Shown here: in pieces, positions 12,253 through 25,686 of the stretch
How the letters are laid out: each line of letters begins with the position of its first letter
Position numbering within the stretch: the first letter of the stretch is position 1
Assembly: GCF_036370855.1 (NCBI RefSeq)
Contig: NC_088103.1
Coordinates: 12,959,404-13,023,403, forward strand
From: Dromaius novaehollandiae
Taxonomy: Eukaryota > Chordata > Aves > Casuariiformes > Dromaiidae
Reading direction: 5' to 3'
DNA: 64,000 bases
The notes under the pieces: generated by a model
Databases searched by the model: none
What the model saw: only the letters and a program-made list of their open reading frames with translations
Told to the model about the DNA's origin: nothing
Position numbers and translations under genes: made by a program

Positions 12253-14216
12253 GTAAGTAAGCAAGCAGTTCTGGCAACGTGCCCTTCAAGTGTGGGATGT
12301 TATGTAACATCAAAGGAAACTTTGAACAATTTCAATTGGAATTGCCTCATAATCCTTTGTTTGCAATCATGAGAAGAAAAATGTTCTTTGGGTATTATTG
12401 AGTGATGATCTGAGCCACTGGAAGGCAAATATTTGACTAAACCAGTGGCCACATGTTCAGTTTGGGGATTTGCAGGAAACCAGAATCAAACTAGGTCCAC
12501 CTATTCTCAGATGAGCTTGGTCTGTTTTAGCAGTGTTCTAGGGTTTTTTTATGTTCAACTCTCCCCATCGCTTCCTCCTCAGTAAGTAGGAAGAGTCTGT
12601 CTCTGCCTATGCGTCCTACCAGCGGTGTGTTGGTTTTGTGAGATTCTGAAGTGTGAAACTTTGGGGCATGGAAGCGTTACTGGAAAGTGAGGATGCTGGA
12701 TTCCTGCATGACCTCTTAAGAGTTATTTGGGGCCTTGGCAAAAAAGAAGGTTCAGTCTGCTCTTGCAAACAGGTACATGGATGTGCGATTTTCTTGCTCA
12801 GCAGCATTATGGATGAATTAAACTGTCACAATTACAATAGGGATTACCTGATTCTGTTGGTAATGCCAGGATTCTGGTACCCCTGGCCAGAGGGGAATAC
12901 CCCCAGCTAGCCACACTACAGTCCAGTCATGCAAGTACACTCAGCTTGCTTGAAGCTGCTAAAAGTAGTAGCTGAGGCTTTATGGCAGATGAGATAAGAT
13001 AAACTGATGCACTCATCCCTTGTTCCTCCCCCCCCATGCTAAAATGCTTTGGGGTCTTCACTATTCTTACATGAGATAAATTCATTTGTTAATTTAAGAC
13101 AGTGAAATGGTTCTGAAGCAGTGTGCTATGTTGCTTAATGACCAAATATTAATTCTATGAACTATATAGAGAGATTAATTTGTCTTTGTCTTTTTCCTAT
13201 ATTTTAGTAGTTTGACTCAGGTTTATTAAGAATAGAGAACAACTGTCAGTTATTATGCCATCACTGACAGAGTACAGTTGGTGCCTGATAGTCATTTTCA
13301 TCAGGTCAGAAAAAGAGAACCAGGTCAATGCATGAAATATGTGGGTTTAATCAGAGGCCACACCAATTAAATCAGTGAACTGAGGCTGTGGAAACTGGGT
13401 ATTGTAGTTTGTATTTCTTCTTTTAACTCCGAGTTACGAGAAAAGGTTCTATCAATTAAAGAAATACAATAAGCAAAACTAGGACATCCTCTTTAAATTA
13501 CCTGTGGAGTGGGGTAAAAGAACTACTTTTTATTCATTATAGATAAAATATCCATGGATTTTTTGGAGACATTTTCCTTAGGTGCAGAAAAACATGGGTC
13601 ACTTGGCATTTAAATGCCTTTTTTTCTTCAGTGGTTCTAAAATTCTCTTAAAATTAATGCACTCAGAAAACTTGGAGTGATGGGAATGAACAAAGCAATT
13701 TTACCGTGTCTTGTTTTCCTTAAGGTCAAAATCTATTAATGGAAAAAGGTTTCCTTGTCTTCTAAAAGATAGAGATGTGTTATCCTCTATTAAAGACAGA
13801 ACTGTGTCTTTACTGTAACAGCTGTGTAACACTGAGCTTGCTGTATATTGGAGTTTGTCTCCTGATAACTTTATGAAGCTTCCTTACCTTAAATTATGAC
13901 TTTTTTTAAAATTCTTTTTTTTTCCTGATGAATTTGTACTGAGTTTGGGGATTTGAAAGCAAATTATGATATTCACTCTTTGTAGTATAATAGTACTGGT
14001 AGGATGCTTAAATTAAAGATAGCTTATGACCCTTGTGCTAAAAACTGGAAAGAGTTCAAAGTTGAAAACACAGTACTTCCTGAGCATTCCTACTAAAAAG
14101 TAAATGCTTACTGTTAGCATTGCTTTGCAGATAGTTTCCTAACACAGCCTAACAATTTCAGTTTTTTTCAAGCCAAAGTGTGTAAGTTCCACTCATTGTT
14201 CTCTGTTCTCTCTCAG
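12253..14216 (+). other. RTKN2: RTKN2 intron
   Basis: This intron has a GTAAGT donor and a TCTGTTCTCTCTCAG acceptor. It is AT-rich. Small open frames at 12616-12910 show no family resemblance. I see nothing else in it. Confidence 0.85.
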
Positions 14217-14324
14217 GCCAGTGGAAACATTGTTGTGAAGAACTTATGAAAATTGAGATTATGTCACCACGGAAACCACCTTTGTTCCTGACAAAAGAGG
14301 CAACCTCCGTCTATCATGATATGA
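14217..14324 (+). CDS. RTKN2: RTKN2 coding exon after PH domain
   Basis: This 108-nt exon carries phase 1 on both sides. The split codon A|GC gives Ser, and the exon reads QWKHCCEELMKIEIMSPRKP followed by PLFLTKEATSVYHDM. I recognise this as the conserved segment linking the rhotekin-2 PH domain to the tail. The donor is ATGA/GTAAGT. The frame is intact with both neighbours. Confidence 0.95.
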
Positions 14325-15840
14325 GTAAGTGGGATTTGTCTTTTCAAGTTGCAGGGTAACAGAAATAACATTGTCTGTATTCAGATGGCTTCTGGTGTTG
14401 ATGCTGAAACACAGTTTTTCAAGGGCAATTCAGACAATGAAACAGCAACATAATTGCATACCAAGGAGTTCACCTTAAATCTGCATTTGTAATAGCAGCA
14501 GTAATTAATGTGTTTTTATAGCTTGAACCAAAAAATCTGCAATCTGAACTGTAATTAGGGAGCCCCGAACACATTCAAAAAAGCTGTCATTAGAAATAAA
14601 CACTCACTGAAAGAGTAGTATAAAGCTCAGGGGATGCAAGATAAAACAGTCCAGTCTGCCAACCAATAATGTTTTTAACTAGTTGCATGAAATTAAGTTT
14701 CTGGTTTTAAAGCTATATAAAGGCTTACCTAATATAACTTACCTAATTGTTTGGTCTTTGGTAATGATGCTGAAAAATACGCTCAGAAAGTCTATCTAGC
14801 ATGAATTTGAGACTTCTACTTTTGTAGAGCAAAATGCTATGCAGCGGGATTATTTTAATAGTTTCATTACAGAAATAATATTTACAGACTAGAAAAGTAG
14901 GTCACTTTGTTTTAATGGATCCGATGCAGTGTTGGCTGAAAAACACTGTACAAGTATAAATGCCTGACTGCTTGCTGCTTGAGACTGGAGTTGTAAAGAT
15001 GCTCAAAATGCCATGTGGGTCATCGCGTTACAGTGCATCAGAGCACTGAACAGTCAAAAAAAATCCTATCTGAGCTAGGAATGTAGAGCAGAGAGGCAGT
15101 AAATCAACTATACAGAAGTTCTTGGAAGGTAATATGAAACGTTGTAGCATAATTCTGCTCATACTTAAACATGTCAGTGAAGAACACACATTCCGTGTCG
15201 CTCTTAATATACCATTTTTTTTCCTGATTCTTTTTAATATTCATAAGGAAAAAGCCCAGTATTTGTATGTTTAAAAATGTGTTAAAAATCACCAGTGCAT
15301 GGCCTGCAACAGAAAAGATACTGCTGCTGTTTTAGGGGGTAGGTATTACTGCTATATACATGGAAAACTCAACATGAGAAAGAAATAGGTAAGGCAGTCT
15401 CAAAGCACATAAAGAAAAAAAGACATATGTAAAGATGTCCCATTCTCTGCAGGCTGGAGGCACAAGAGTATTTAGTCAGATTTTGACACTGGCCTTCCAT
15501 GAAACGAGATGTTCAAAGTACTGTACAACAAAATAATATCTAAAATATGTATGTAGCTTTCCTAGCAGTACATTATTTTTTCTACTTTCTACTTGGAATG
15601 AAGTATCCACGCCTATCCTGTTGCCTCAATGCCAGCTGTCATGAAAACAGTTGACTCCGTGACCTCAGTTCTCTCTATGCAGCGTATGTAATCTTTTCCA
15701 TTTCTTCCACTCTTAATACTAGTCCAGGCTTCATGGGACATACTCAACACAGTTCTGTATTCAGAATAGCAATAATGAAATAGATAGGAGAAAAATTATT
15801 GGTGGCATTTAAGTTTAATAGCTGTCCCTTAAAATTACAG
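14325..15840 (+). other. RTKN2: RTKN2 last intron
   Basis: This intron (GTAAGT donor, CCTTAAAATTACAG acceptor) is AT-rich. I see no supported gene or recognisable repeat in it. Confidence 0.85.
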
Positions 15841-16373
15841 GCACTGATTCTCCAGTGAAACACAAGGGCTTAGCTGATATCATACAAAGAAAAATTGGAG
15901 AGAGTGGCAGCGAGTTCCTGCTTGGCCAGCAAAAGGAGTCTGCATCTTCCTTATGGGCCTCGCTCTTTGATGGGTCTCATGAGATGGTAGTGCAGAAAAA
16001 CCTGCATCCAGGCACAAAAAGTAAGACTGTAAGTCCTAATGATGGCCGTGGAAAGAAAAGAAGAGCTCCACCTCCACCATCTGATAAATCACCATACAGT
16101 GCAAAAGCACAGGTGAACACAGAGCAACTGGGCAAAGAAAACTGGGAGAAGTCTGGCAGTAAGAGTTCTGATTCAGAGTTATCTACCATAATGCAACAGA
16201 GACCCACTGCTGCTCCTCGCAAGCTTGGTCCTTGTAGAAAAAGCAGTTTAACTGACCACGGAAATTCCATTTCACTGGTTACTGAGACAGAGTCTGAAAC
16301 CAAAACGGTACCAGCCCCTAGAGAGAAATCCATCAAAGTAATGCTGGACCCTAGATCCTGGCTGCAGCCATAG
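15841..16373 (+). CDS. RTKN2: RTKN2 terminal coding exon (Pro-rich C-terminal tail)
   Basis: The last coding exon continues from the previous one through the split codon A|GC and ends at TAG (16371-16373). It encodes about 177 residues: a conserved start (GLADIIQRKIGE), a WASLFDGSHEMVVQK block, a basic/proline stretch (KKRRAPPPPSDKSP) and a conserved end (KSIKVMLDPRSWLQP). The Pro-rich stretch may bind SH3 domains, which is inference from the motif only. From memory, the human tail has a P-x-P-x-P-R motif near its end; here it reads TVPAPRE, with the first proline replaced. The total visible product is about 379 residues, close to the matching part of the human protein of about 609 residues. 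Confidence 0.96.
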
Positions 16374-18675
16374 ATGTATCAGTTAGCTAGGAAGAGTCCC
16401 TGGAACTTTAAGTTTCTCAGCCTTATACTGTAATTCTCAAGAATTAAAATAGATTTTAGCATATAGCTTGTAAATATGGAGGCTAAAGCTTTCTTCTTTT
16501 AACCATGGTACTACTACTAGCTGTAGTCTCAGCTGTACTCATGACTGCTGACATCAAAATGCACTAGTAACAGGGGCGTAGGGGTATGGGAGTAGGAAGT
16601 ATCTCTAGCTGAAGTAACAGTGCTACTGCTGAACACAGTGGTTCAGTACTCTGTCCCTGAGAAATGGGCAGCAATCAAGTGTATCTGTCCCTGCACCAGG
16701 GCTAGCACTGCCTTCTTGCCTATCCCCCTGCCTCTCCCATACGCAGCTCCTCAGACTAGTTAAACTGGGAATTTCACACACATTCAGCACAGATCTTGCA
16801 AGGCTGATTTTCTTGGGCTCCACAGCTGACTTCACCCCAAATCTCTTAGATCCCTGTTTGAGAATCACTGCTCATAATATAGTATACTGTGAAAAGTTAT
16901 TCTGCACTTCTCAATGATTCTGTAACTGTCACTTTTTGAAACTGTTCTATCAGTTTAGCTTGGAATCTACTAGGTTCTTCATGGTACATAGGCTGTCTGA
17001 ATGGACACAGATTATCTGTGTCTGCGAAAGAATGGAATCAGTCACTGCTATTTATTTTGGATGCAAACATATTTAAAAATAGTACTATGAACACCTCTTT
17101 AGGATTTCATTCTTAATGTCATTTTTCTGACTAATGGTGCTCTTGCAGCATAGCTTCTTCATGGAACATCTCTGCTGTTCCTGGTAGATAAATGGTTTGC
17201 CAACATGGCCACGTTGCTGGTATACAGTTTTTTCCCCCCACTAGTTCTCTCTGAAATAACAGAGAATAGATACTTCAGGTGAAAATACTGAACTTGGAGA
17301 TTCCTACATCAGACTGTTTCACTCCTTCTGCAAGAAGCATGGGTTATTATCATTCCTGGGGCAGCTGCAAAGCATCTACAGCATATAGGAAAGAGTCTGT
17401 TCTCCTGGACCCACAGCTTAAATATCCAACCCTTTTCCTGGATGATGCGTTTCTCTCAGACACTGGAACTTATACAAGAGCAAAGGTCTGCTTGCAGACC
17501 TCCCTCTAGAGCCTTGCTATTCAGTCCTGTGTTGAGAGAGTCAGCAACTGTATACATACAGTTCATTAATTTTTTTCCTAAAGTACAAAGGGCTTTGGGA
17601 GCTTTACCATTTCTCCGGAAGATATTTTGAGCATGGTTGGTTTGCTTGGTTTTTGTCTACTGATAAACTCTTGGCTGCACAGTTGTAAAGATTATCTGCT
17701 GAATTCCCTCAGTAGTTCACTGGCTATTCGGGATGGGGCCTGAGATGCATTTACAAATCCCTTTGCAGGATTAGAGCCCTTGGTTTTTAGAATGTCCTTG
17801 TTCATTCGTCATTTAATCATGCTACATTTTTCCCTCTGAAACAACCATAATTATTTTTGCAACAAATCATGCTGTTACTTAAGTGGATGGTTTGTGAATG
17901 GTTTATAAATAGGAACAGAAAAACTGAAGACTAACTACATGATTTTGTAAATTAGACAGAGTCAACTAAGTGGACTGTGCAACGCTGAACAAGAAATAGG
18001 AAAAACAAACGGGGGGGGGAGGCCTTTTTTTCCAAGATGTACCTGCAGTTTATTTAGCTTTAAATCTAGTTTTAAATGATACTGTACTCTGAAAAGAAAA
18101 AGGACCTTTTCTTGACAAATCACCTCCATTTATTTGCTATATTTCAAAATAAATCTCATAAATATATAAGGCAAGAAGACAACATAATGAGGATGTATTC
18201 TGAAATTCAACAGGCCACTGAATTTCAACGAGCAGTTTCTCTATTAAATTCAGTAGCTTTGTTTTGAATTGCAGCAAGCGTATTTTAGGAAGGCATTTAA
18301 TATTAATTTAAAGACTTCAAGTGATGAGAATTCACCCATATCTCCTCAATAAGCTGTTGCAATGGTTAATGACCCCAGGTACATTTTTCACTTGACTTTC
18401 TATTTGCATTTCAAGCTCCACCTTAAGTTATTTTGGTCTTATTATGCCGTTGATTGCTTATATTGATCTCTATAGTATCAACTTTTCTAATTGCCTGTGT
18501 GTAGTTATAAATCATGATTATGTCCCTTTTAACCTTTTCTCTGGTAAGATGTACTGAATTCCTTAACTTTCCTATTGCAGTGAATTTTATTCAAGACTAA
18601 TCTTCACATTCTTCTACTTATGTATTATTTTTAAATATGACATCTGAATTAGATGCAACAAGTCAATAGTGTGGA

Positions 18676-18691
18676 CCCCCCCCCCCCCCCC
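18676..18691. repeat. (C)16 homopolymer
   Basis: A pure run of 16 C bases lies in the presumed RTKN2 3' UTR. Confidence 0.95.
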
Positions 18692-21561
18692 AATCAGGAC
18701 CATATAGAATCATAATGTGATCTTCTTATTCTGCTTAATACCACCCCACACACTTTTTTCCCCCAAAATCACATTAACCCTTTTTTGCAGGAGCATTGCC
18801 TTGGTTGCTGACTCTTATGGCTCAAGTCCTGTTCAGAGTCTTTCAAGCATGTCAGACAGCATCCTCTTATTATCATACTTTTTTCTTAGAAATTCACACT
18901 GTATTTTACCAGCATTAAAATACTGCGTATGAAGTGATCCAGACTGCTCCGTGTAAGTGACCTGTCCTCATTCTTTACTACACCAGCTGTCTGCATATCC
19001 TTTGCAAATTTACTGCAAGTGATTTTTACAGTTTCTTCCAGATCATTGATTTTTAAAATTGAATGCAAGGCAAGGTTTGTAGAGGGAGGTGATAAGTTTT
19101 TATTAGACCAGTGACATAGCTGAGAAGGTAGGGAAAAGCAAAGAGACCGTCTGTCTTTTTTTTTTTTCTTTTTTTTTCCCCCTGAATCTTTAAAAAAGTT
19201 AAGGTAGAAATTCTAGGACAAACATCTATACCTGCTGATTTCCTATTAATATTGCATTCTGAAATTAGTTTGCCTCTTTCCAACATGGCATTCCATGCTG
19301 AGTTTATCTAGTATTGCTATTTTTAATGAAAATGTTATGTCCATCTGGTTTCCGCAAGGTGACTTAGGATTCTTAAGACTAACACCTCAATGCATGTGTC
19401 TTTACAAGGCAATCTTATTATATCAAAGAGAAAAATGCAGCCCGTTACTCAAGACCTATTTGCCATGAAGCTGTGTTGACTGACATCATTGTATTTCTGT
19501 CCTTAAATTAGTCTCATATCAGCCATTTCACTGTATTGCCCAAATCACCACCAAGCAAACTGGGCCACTAATATTACCCTGATCCCAAGGACAACAATGT
19601 TGTTCTTGCAGTCCTGTGAAATATCATTACTGTTTTAAGATTTGTTAAAATAATTCCAAATTTAGGCTCCTACAGCCAGAAAGGGCTTTTCACTATTGAA
19701 TCTAGTTTCTATTATTTTAAGTAACTGCACTATATAATCTCTATTAAGAAGCATCAGTCAACTTCAGGTTTTAATATTTATTAAATCTTTCTTTCCTTAT
19801 GTATGTATTGCCTTTTATTATTGCTTTTGCACTGTCTGTTAAAGAGCCTGGTTTAACTGATTAAAAACCGCAGGCCACCAGCAAACTTTGAACATAGCAA
19901 TACAATAAAGTCAGTTCTAGGGAATACGTTTGTACTCAGCTTTTGTCTGCTCAAGAGAACATAATTTTAGAAATAAAACAGAACAATTTTTAATAGCATA
20001 ATTAGAAGATGTAGCTGTGAGAAAAAAACCAGGAATTTTTTGGCTTTCCTCTATAGTGACAAATTCTAATACTTTATTATTGACACTGGTCCCCTTCTTA
20101 TGGTTACACAGGCTTGTTCAGAGATTAGAACTCTTATCTGTTTTTTCCCCCTCACGTTTTCCTGACTATGAGGATGAATATTCAAAACAAGAATACAGCT
20201 AATAAACTGCTTGTACCCATAGGAGAAGGACAGCTATGGCACAGTGTGATCTTTTAGGGAAGGTTGGTACAGTGACACTTCAGACTTTGCACTGATTCAT
20301 TTCCCAGGCTGTTGGTTTTAAGGATGTGGCCCAAGGCAACTGCTGAAGCCTGTCTGTCGGTGCTGTGTGGGGCTGGGGTAGTTGTAAACCTTCATCTTTC
20401 ATAAGGGAGGTGAGGGGAAATCTTGAGGGAGAAAATACGGCCAGAGGGTTAGAATGCAGGCTATTCCTTAAGGGACATGGTGGAAACCTTTTATCTACTG
20501 CTTCTGGGTACTAAAAGAGAAGGTACCAACTAAGCCATCTGATCAGTTACACTCAGTCATGAGCACGCTTTCATTTCATGACTCAAACAAAATAGCAGGA
20601 ATCAAAAAAAAGTAATTTGATTGACATCTGTAATCAAACAGTGCAGCAATATGCAATAAGTCACAAAGGAATAAGGTGCTATTAGCCAGCCTCCTGCTGT
20701 AACGAGGCTTGTAAGACAGCAAGAAGCCTGTGGTTTCTTCCCAGTCCTTGCAGCTCCCTTACCCTGTATTCCCATTTGTGCAGGCAAGTCAGTGTGCTGC
20801 TGTCTCGCTGTGGAGTCTCAGGAAAAATAGCCTTTCTTTAGGGATATTACACCTTTAATGAACAGCTCAAACTTTGAATGTAGCACAGTGAAGACAGTGG
20901 TGGCTTTGTGCTTCTTGTTCATCTCCTACTGCTGAACTATGCATGTGATGAGGTACTTTTCTGAGGAACATGGCAAGCCCACTCTTAAAATTGAAGCTTG
21001 TTCTCCACTAGAATGCATTAATTTCTGCTTCGAATCAATTAGGTAGTGAGGTTGCAGTCTTGCAGTACAGACAAGAGTCAACCTGAACTCTTCTTCTAGA
21101 AAAGTATGACATATAAGCAATTGCTAATCCACAATTTAGCTGAACAATTTCACAAAACATGAACAGCTTCTTACTGCAACTTTCGAAATACTGGCTGAAC
21201 AAACAGCCAATTTGTTGACTTAGCATAGTAACTTTATATATTGCATCTAATGTCTTTAGCTATTCTGTTTGTCTTGGGATGGTAGGGGTACATTGTGCAA
21301 TTTTAAGTAATGTAACGTTTACATTTTTACTTCTACTGTCATTTTACTTTTTTCTATAGTAATTGTATTAGTGGTTATTTTATGGTGGTTTATACATATT
21401 TTGAAATACTGTCCTAGTATGCAGAGTTGATTCATAATTAATGTAGGTTGCCTTAACTGAAAAATGCAGCTTTGGAAACCGATGTACTATGAAATGTTAG
21501 AAAAGAAGTCTTTATTTTTTGCTGTGAATGTTCTGTGTTTCATTTAACATGTGCAAATGAA

Positions 21562-21583
21562 ATTAAAATGTTTCTAGAATAAA
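21562..21583 (+). terminator. RTKN2: Candidate distal poly(A) signals of RTKN2
   Basis: ATTAAA (21562-21567) and AATAAA (21578-21583) lie 10 bases apart and are followed by a T/GT-rich stretch (TGTTTTTGAAGTAGTTTTC), as expected for a cleavage site with a downstream element. This is inference from motif content. Confidence 0.45.
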
Positions 21584-22394
21584 ATGTTTTTGAAGTAGTT
21601 TTCTTTAATCCTAAAACTACATTAAGCTTTAGTCCTGTTTATAAACTATTGTTATAGCTGATGTAACATCTGGGAACTTATGGTTAGCTACCTTCTGAAA
21701 AGTACATATTCTACTCTGCCTGCTGAATGTGTCCCTCCAGGCTAGTATTGACAACAACAAACGATATTGGCCTCAATTTTCTAAACTGGAGGAAGAAAGA
21801 AAAAACATTTGGCTGCTAGCATTAATTGCTCTACTCATAGTCTGATGTATCCAATAGGTTGTGTGTGAATAGCACCTTGTTTACATAAATGTGTTGTTTT
21901 ATGTGCTATCCCACTTTTTTTCACGGTCTTACAAGAAAAAGCATGATGAAACAGATTTTAAGTAATTAATTCATTCCACTTCTGATCTCAGGTTGCCAGA
22001 CTTGTATGGTGACTTCATAAATGAGCCAGTGACTCTACTAAAACCACACATTACTTTTTTCTTCCATAGACAGTTTTGTGGTTGGGGAATTACTGTTCTC
22101 TTTGCTAGACAGAACTCTATGTAGCTCTGCTAATTTAAAGCTAACTGTGCTACTCAAGTAAAGTATACTTTCTGTCCAATTAGCATAAAAGAACTGTAAA
22201 AAATAGAGAGAGTTGTTAGACATTTTAATTTTAGAATATTTGACTGATTTATGAGACCATGAAAATAACAAGTATGATTGATAATTGCAAAGCAAGCCAA
22301 TGCAGCTGAGTGATTTAATGAAAACCATGCTGCAGCTAAAGTTGCTGCCATTTGCTTTAAGGGATCATAGCAAAATAAGATATGATGATCTATT

Positions 22395-22422
22395 AATATA
22401 ACCATTACCAAATGGTTATATT
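22395..22422. repeat. Perfect 12-bp inverted repeat, 4-base loop
   Basis: The left arm AATATAACCATT (22395-22406) is exactly complementary to the right arm AATGGTTATATT (22411-22422), with ACCA as the loop. Its function is unknown; it could be a relic of a small transposon or a chance hairpin. Confidence 0.85.
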
Positions 22423-23128
22423 GAGATCTTCCCATATGTGTATTATATATTCACATAAAAACCTGTTTGTGAGACATCAAAATAAATTGCTTTTCACAGG
22501 GAAAAAACAATCTTTCAACATTTTCATACCAAGATAGCTTTCTAAATGTTCTTTATGTATCTCCCCAAAGGGAGAAAAATTACAGGAACTAGCGAAATAT
22601 CTTTTATACTATTAAGGCTTTTTCAGATTTCTATAAACTTCTTGCAAAAGATGGTAATTTGGAAATAATGGCCTGGCTCACCTCTTTTTTCTGATGCTGT
22701 CCAGTGTCACACGTGTCAGAAGATGATACAAGAATTCCTGCAGAAAGAAGCTGCAGAGTAGCCTTTCATACACATACAGGTCCTTCCCAGACTTTAATAA
22801 TCACAGGCACTTCTATATGTAGATGCGGGAAGCTTTATATCCTGACAAAGTTTCACTGCATGTGTGTGTTTGGACACACATTCCTAGTGGCAGTAAGAAG
22901 TAGTTAAAAATCTTTTTTTAATTTAGTTTAATTTTGGCATCAGTGTTGCCTTGTAGAACTATAAAGTACAGTTTGATATGCCATAAAAGTTCATTTTTTT
23001 CCCCACACTTTAAAGTTTGTATATTTTCTTTCACTAAGAAGGAAAGAGTAAGCAATAGTACCTCACCTACCTGCTTTGTCACTGGTTATAAATGTGGTGC
23101 CAATATACCAATAGCTTCACGTAAGCTT

Positions 23129-23145
23129 CCCCCCCCCCCCCCCCC
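23129..23145. repeat. (C)17 homopolymer
   Basis: A pure run of 17 C bases in intergenic DNA. Confidence 0.95.
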
Positions 23146-25658
23146 GAAGGAAGAGTCCCAGTCTTTCCATTCTTCTGTGGATTCTATCTTCCATTTTCTA
23201 GTGAGTGTCTGTTTCAAAATGCCGCGTGTATTTTGATGATATCTTTCTTGAGCTGGCTGCCTAGAATTGAACACAGAGTTCTAGCTCAGAGGTACGCTTG
23301 ATTTACAGGAGCATAATATTTTTAGTGGTATTTTCTCCATTTTAGCTGCTCATTCTGCATTAGTGAAAAACAAATAAAAATGCTTCCACTGAGCTACTGC
23401 CAGGGTTATCTTTCTTAAATAAAGATGTACCTTAAGAAAGGTGAGAAGATCCTGGCATTATTTTGGTGAACGTAACATCTGACTTAAAAACTTCTCAATA
23501 GCAGGAAAAATGTTGTGGATGTGTAGCTGGCACAAGGAAGATGCTTTTGTCCACACAACATTTGTTTTTCAGATGGTAGCAGCTGCTGTACTTTGGTTTT
23601 GAGTGGTCATTACGCTTTAGTCCCTCAGGTCTGTACACAAGTGCTAAGAGTTTTTAAAATAAACTGAAAGCAATTTAACTGACCTTCTTATGATGTGAAT
23701 GTATCAGCTGGAGTCACGAGTACCAAGTTATGAGCTGCCAGACTCTTAGCCCCTGTATTTGGTTGGTAGGAAAATCTGGTGCTGGATGTAGTTCCTTTGA
23801 CGATACTGTGGGAACGCATTTTTCTCATGGCCATTCCAAAGAAGTACATAATCTATGGAGAAGAAACAGATAAGGATGAGTATTTTTTTTTTCCCTTATC
23901 ACTGATTCTAATCACAGATTTGGCTAATGAGGTTGGAGGCACCATTCAAACACTAATTATGCAATTAGAGGGCACTGGACTCTTTATATAAAAAAAAAGT
24001 TATATTTTGATATTTTTCCATTGAGCCGTTTGCTGGGGGCATGATTATTCCTGCTGCAGATCCTGTCGCACAACAATGTAACTATGCCTGATTACAGGAC
24101 TGTGCTGTCCTGTTGGCCCAGAGACCTGTTCCTCCATTGTCAATGCAGCAACAGCCTCTCTGCTTGGCACTTTCCAGCACATCTCCAGCGGGCGAGGCGC
24201 TGCCGCAGCTCTGCACACTGGCCGAGCAGGACTGCGGTCTGCCGTCCCTGGGGAACCTCAGCCATCGGGGATGGTTTCAGGTGGGGGGCACCAGGCATGG
24301 ACTGCCTCACATCCTGTCCAGGGCTGGACTCCGTTTCCTTGGGATGCAGGTCATCTTGTTCCTGCTGACACATCTAAGGTACCTTTTACGTACCCACTTA
24401 AAGCAAGTGCTCAGCCCTATGGCAACCTTCCATTTCTTTCTCCTGACTCTAGACTTAGTGACTCAACAAAGACGACAAGTCTGCTTTCCTCGCCAAAGTG
24501 GCTTTATCTCACAGCATGGGAGATTTGAAATGACATCAGGCAGACTAGCTCTTTAAACACGTGAGAAACTTCACTCAGTTAGAAGGGTCTTTCTTACTTA
24601 AATGTTACTAAGTAAATGGGAAGCTTTTTATTACGGACAAATAGTAATAATGTTATTCCACACACTACTCTAGCTCAAACTGGTTTTACTATGCTATGCC
24701 TTTTAATGTATTAGTAATATATTAGTAATTTTTATTATTCTGATAAAAGTTCATTTGTTCATTTAACAAAATATCACTATTTACCCTTGACCTTTTTAGA
24801 AAGTTTCTTAAATATCTGCTTGATTAGAATCTTTTGGTAAAGAGTGGTCTGCTATCTTGGGACTGAGATTGGTTCCAATTTATGAAATAGCCAGTTAAGC
24901 CTACAGACAGATGCACGCTTTTCCATTTAGCCATTAAAATAATTGTAATGATAATTCCTTGGCAAATGAAGAAGTTAGTGATTTCCAAGCATTAGTGTCT
25001 AACCCCATATTTGCATTTTCCGTGAGGATAAAATGGTAGTTTTCTGTGACTCTTACAGCTTCCTAGACTGATAGATACAAAATTCAGCAACAGGTTGTTT
25101 GCTTGCATTTTTCTACGTGGTTCCTTCTGCAGGTCCAATTCTGTAAACCATACCTGCAAAAAAAACCCCAGGTCCAATTATTTAGCTGGGCTCAAGGAAT
25201 GCAGATGCAATGCTGATCCATGTGTCTCTTATTCAAGCATTCAAGAGAGCCAACAAGTTACTCCAGCAACAATTCTTATTTGGGTCAGGGTGCGTATTTA
25301 TGAGTGTATAAATTCAGTTCAGACCCTTGCCCTTATTAAACAAGAGCCAATGCAAGGGCTATGGCTTTTTAGAGTCTCAGCCTTTTAAACAGGCACAGTA
25401 GTGACAATAGCTTCCATTCCACTTTTGGAGACATTATTCCTTAGTGGTGCTAGATTTGGCAAAAACAACACAGCATTTCATGATTATGCATTTAAATACT
25501 GCCATCCTTATGGAATCTGCTGAACTGGGAGCACGCAGCGGCTCCTCGGATGTATCACTGGGGGTCTGGTAGGTACACTGTCATCGTCACTGCTCTTTCA
25601 TCCTTGGAGGCCCTTGTAGGTGATGAGGTTTTGACAGAGCACAGCAGGAATGCCAGCC

Positions 25659-25686
25659 GCCCCCCCCCCCGCCCCCCCCCCGGCCC
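25659..25686. repeat. Interrupted poly-C tract
   Basis: Two runs of about 10 C separated by single G or GG interruptions lie next to a CpG-containing patch. Confidence 0.9.

Larger units (their letters stand above)
16374..21600 (+). other. RTKN2: RTKN2 3' UTR (probable extent)
   Basis: Non-coding sequence follows the stop codon. Candidate poly(A) signals are ATTAAA at about 16443, AATAAA at 18148-18153 and 19904-19909, and a paired ATTAAA/AATAAA at 21562-21583 followed by a T/GT-rich stretch. I take the last pair as the most likely distal end, giving a 3' UTR of about 5.2 kb, but a short form is equally possible. It contains a 16-base C run (18676-18691) and a T-rich tract at about 19159-19179. 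Short open frames here are not convincing. Confidence 0.5.

Noticed and set aside
24084-24556. 147-codon and shorter overlapping frames
   Set aside because: Located in a GC-rich intergenic patch with three competing frames and no recognisable product.
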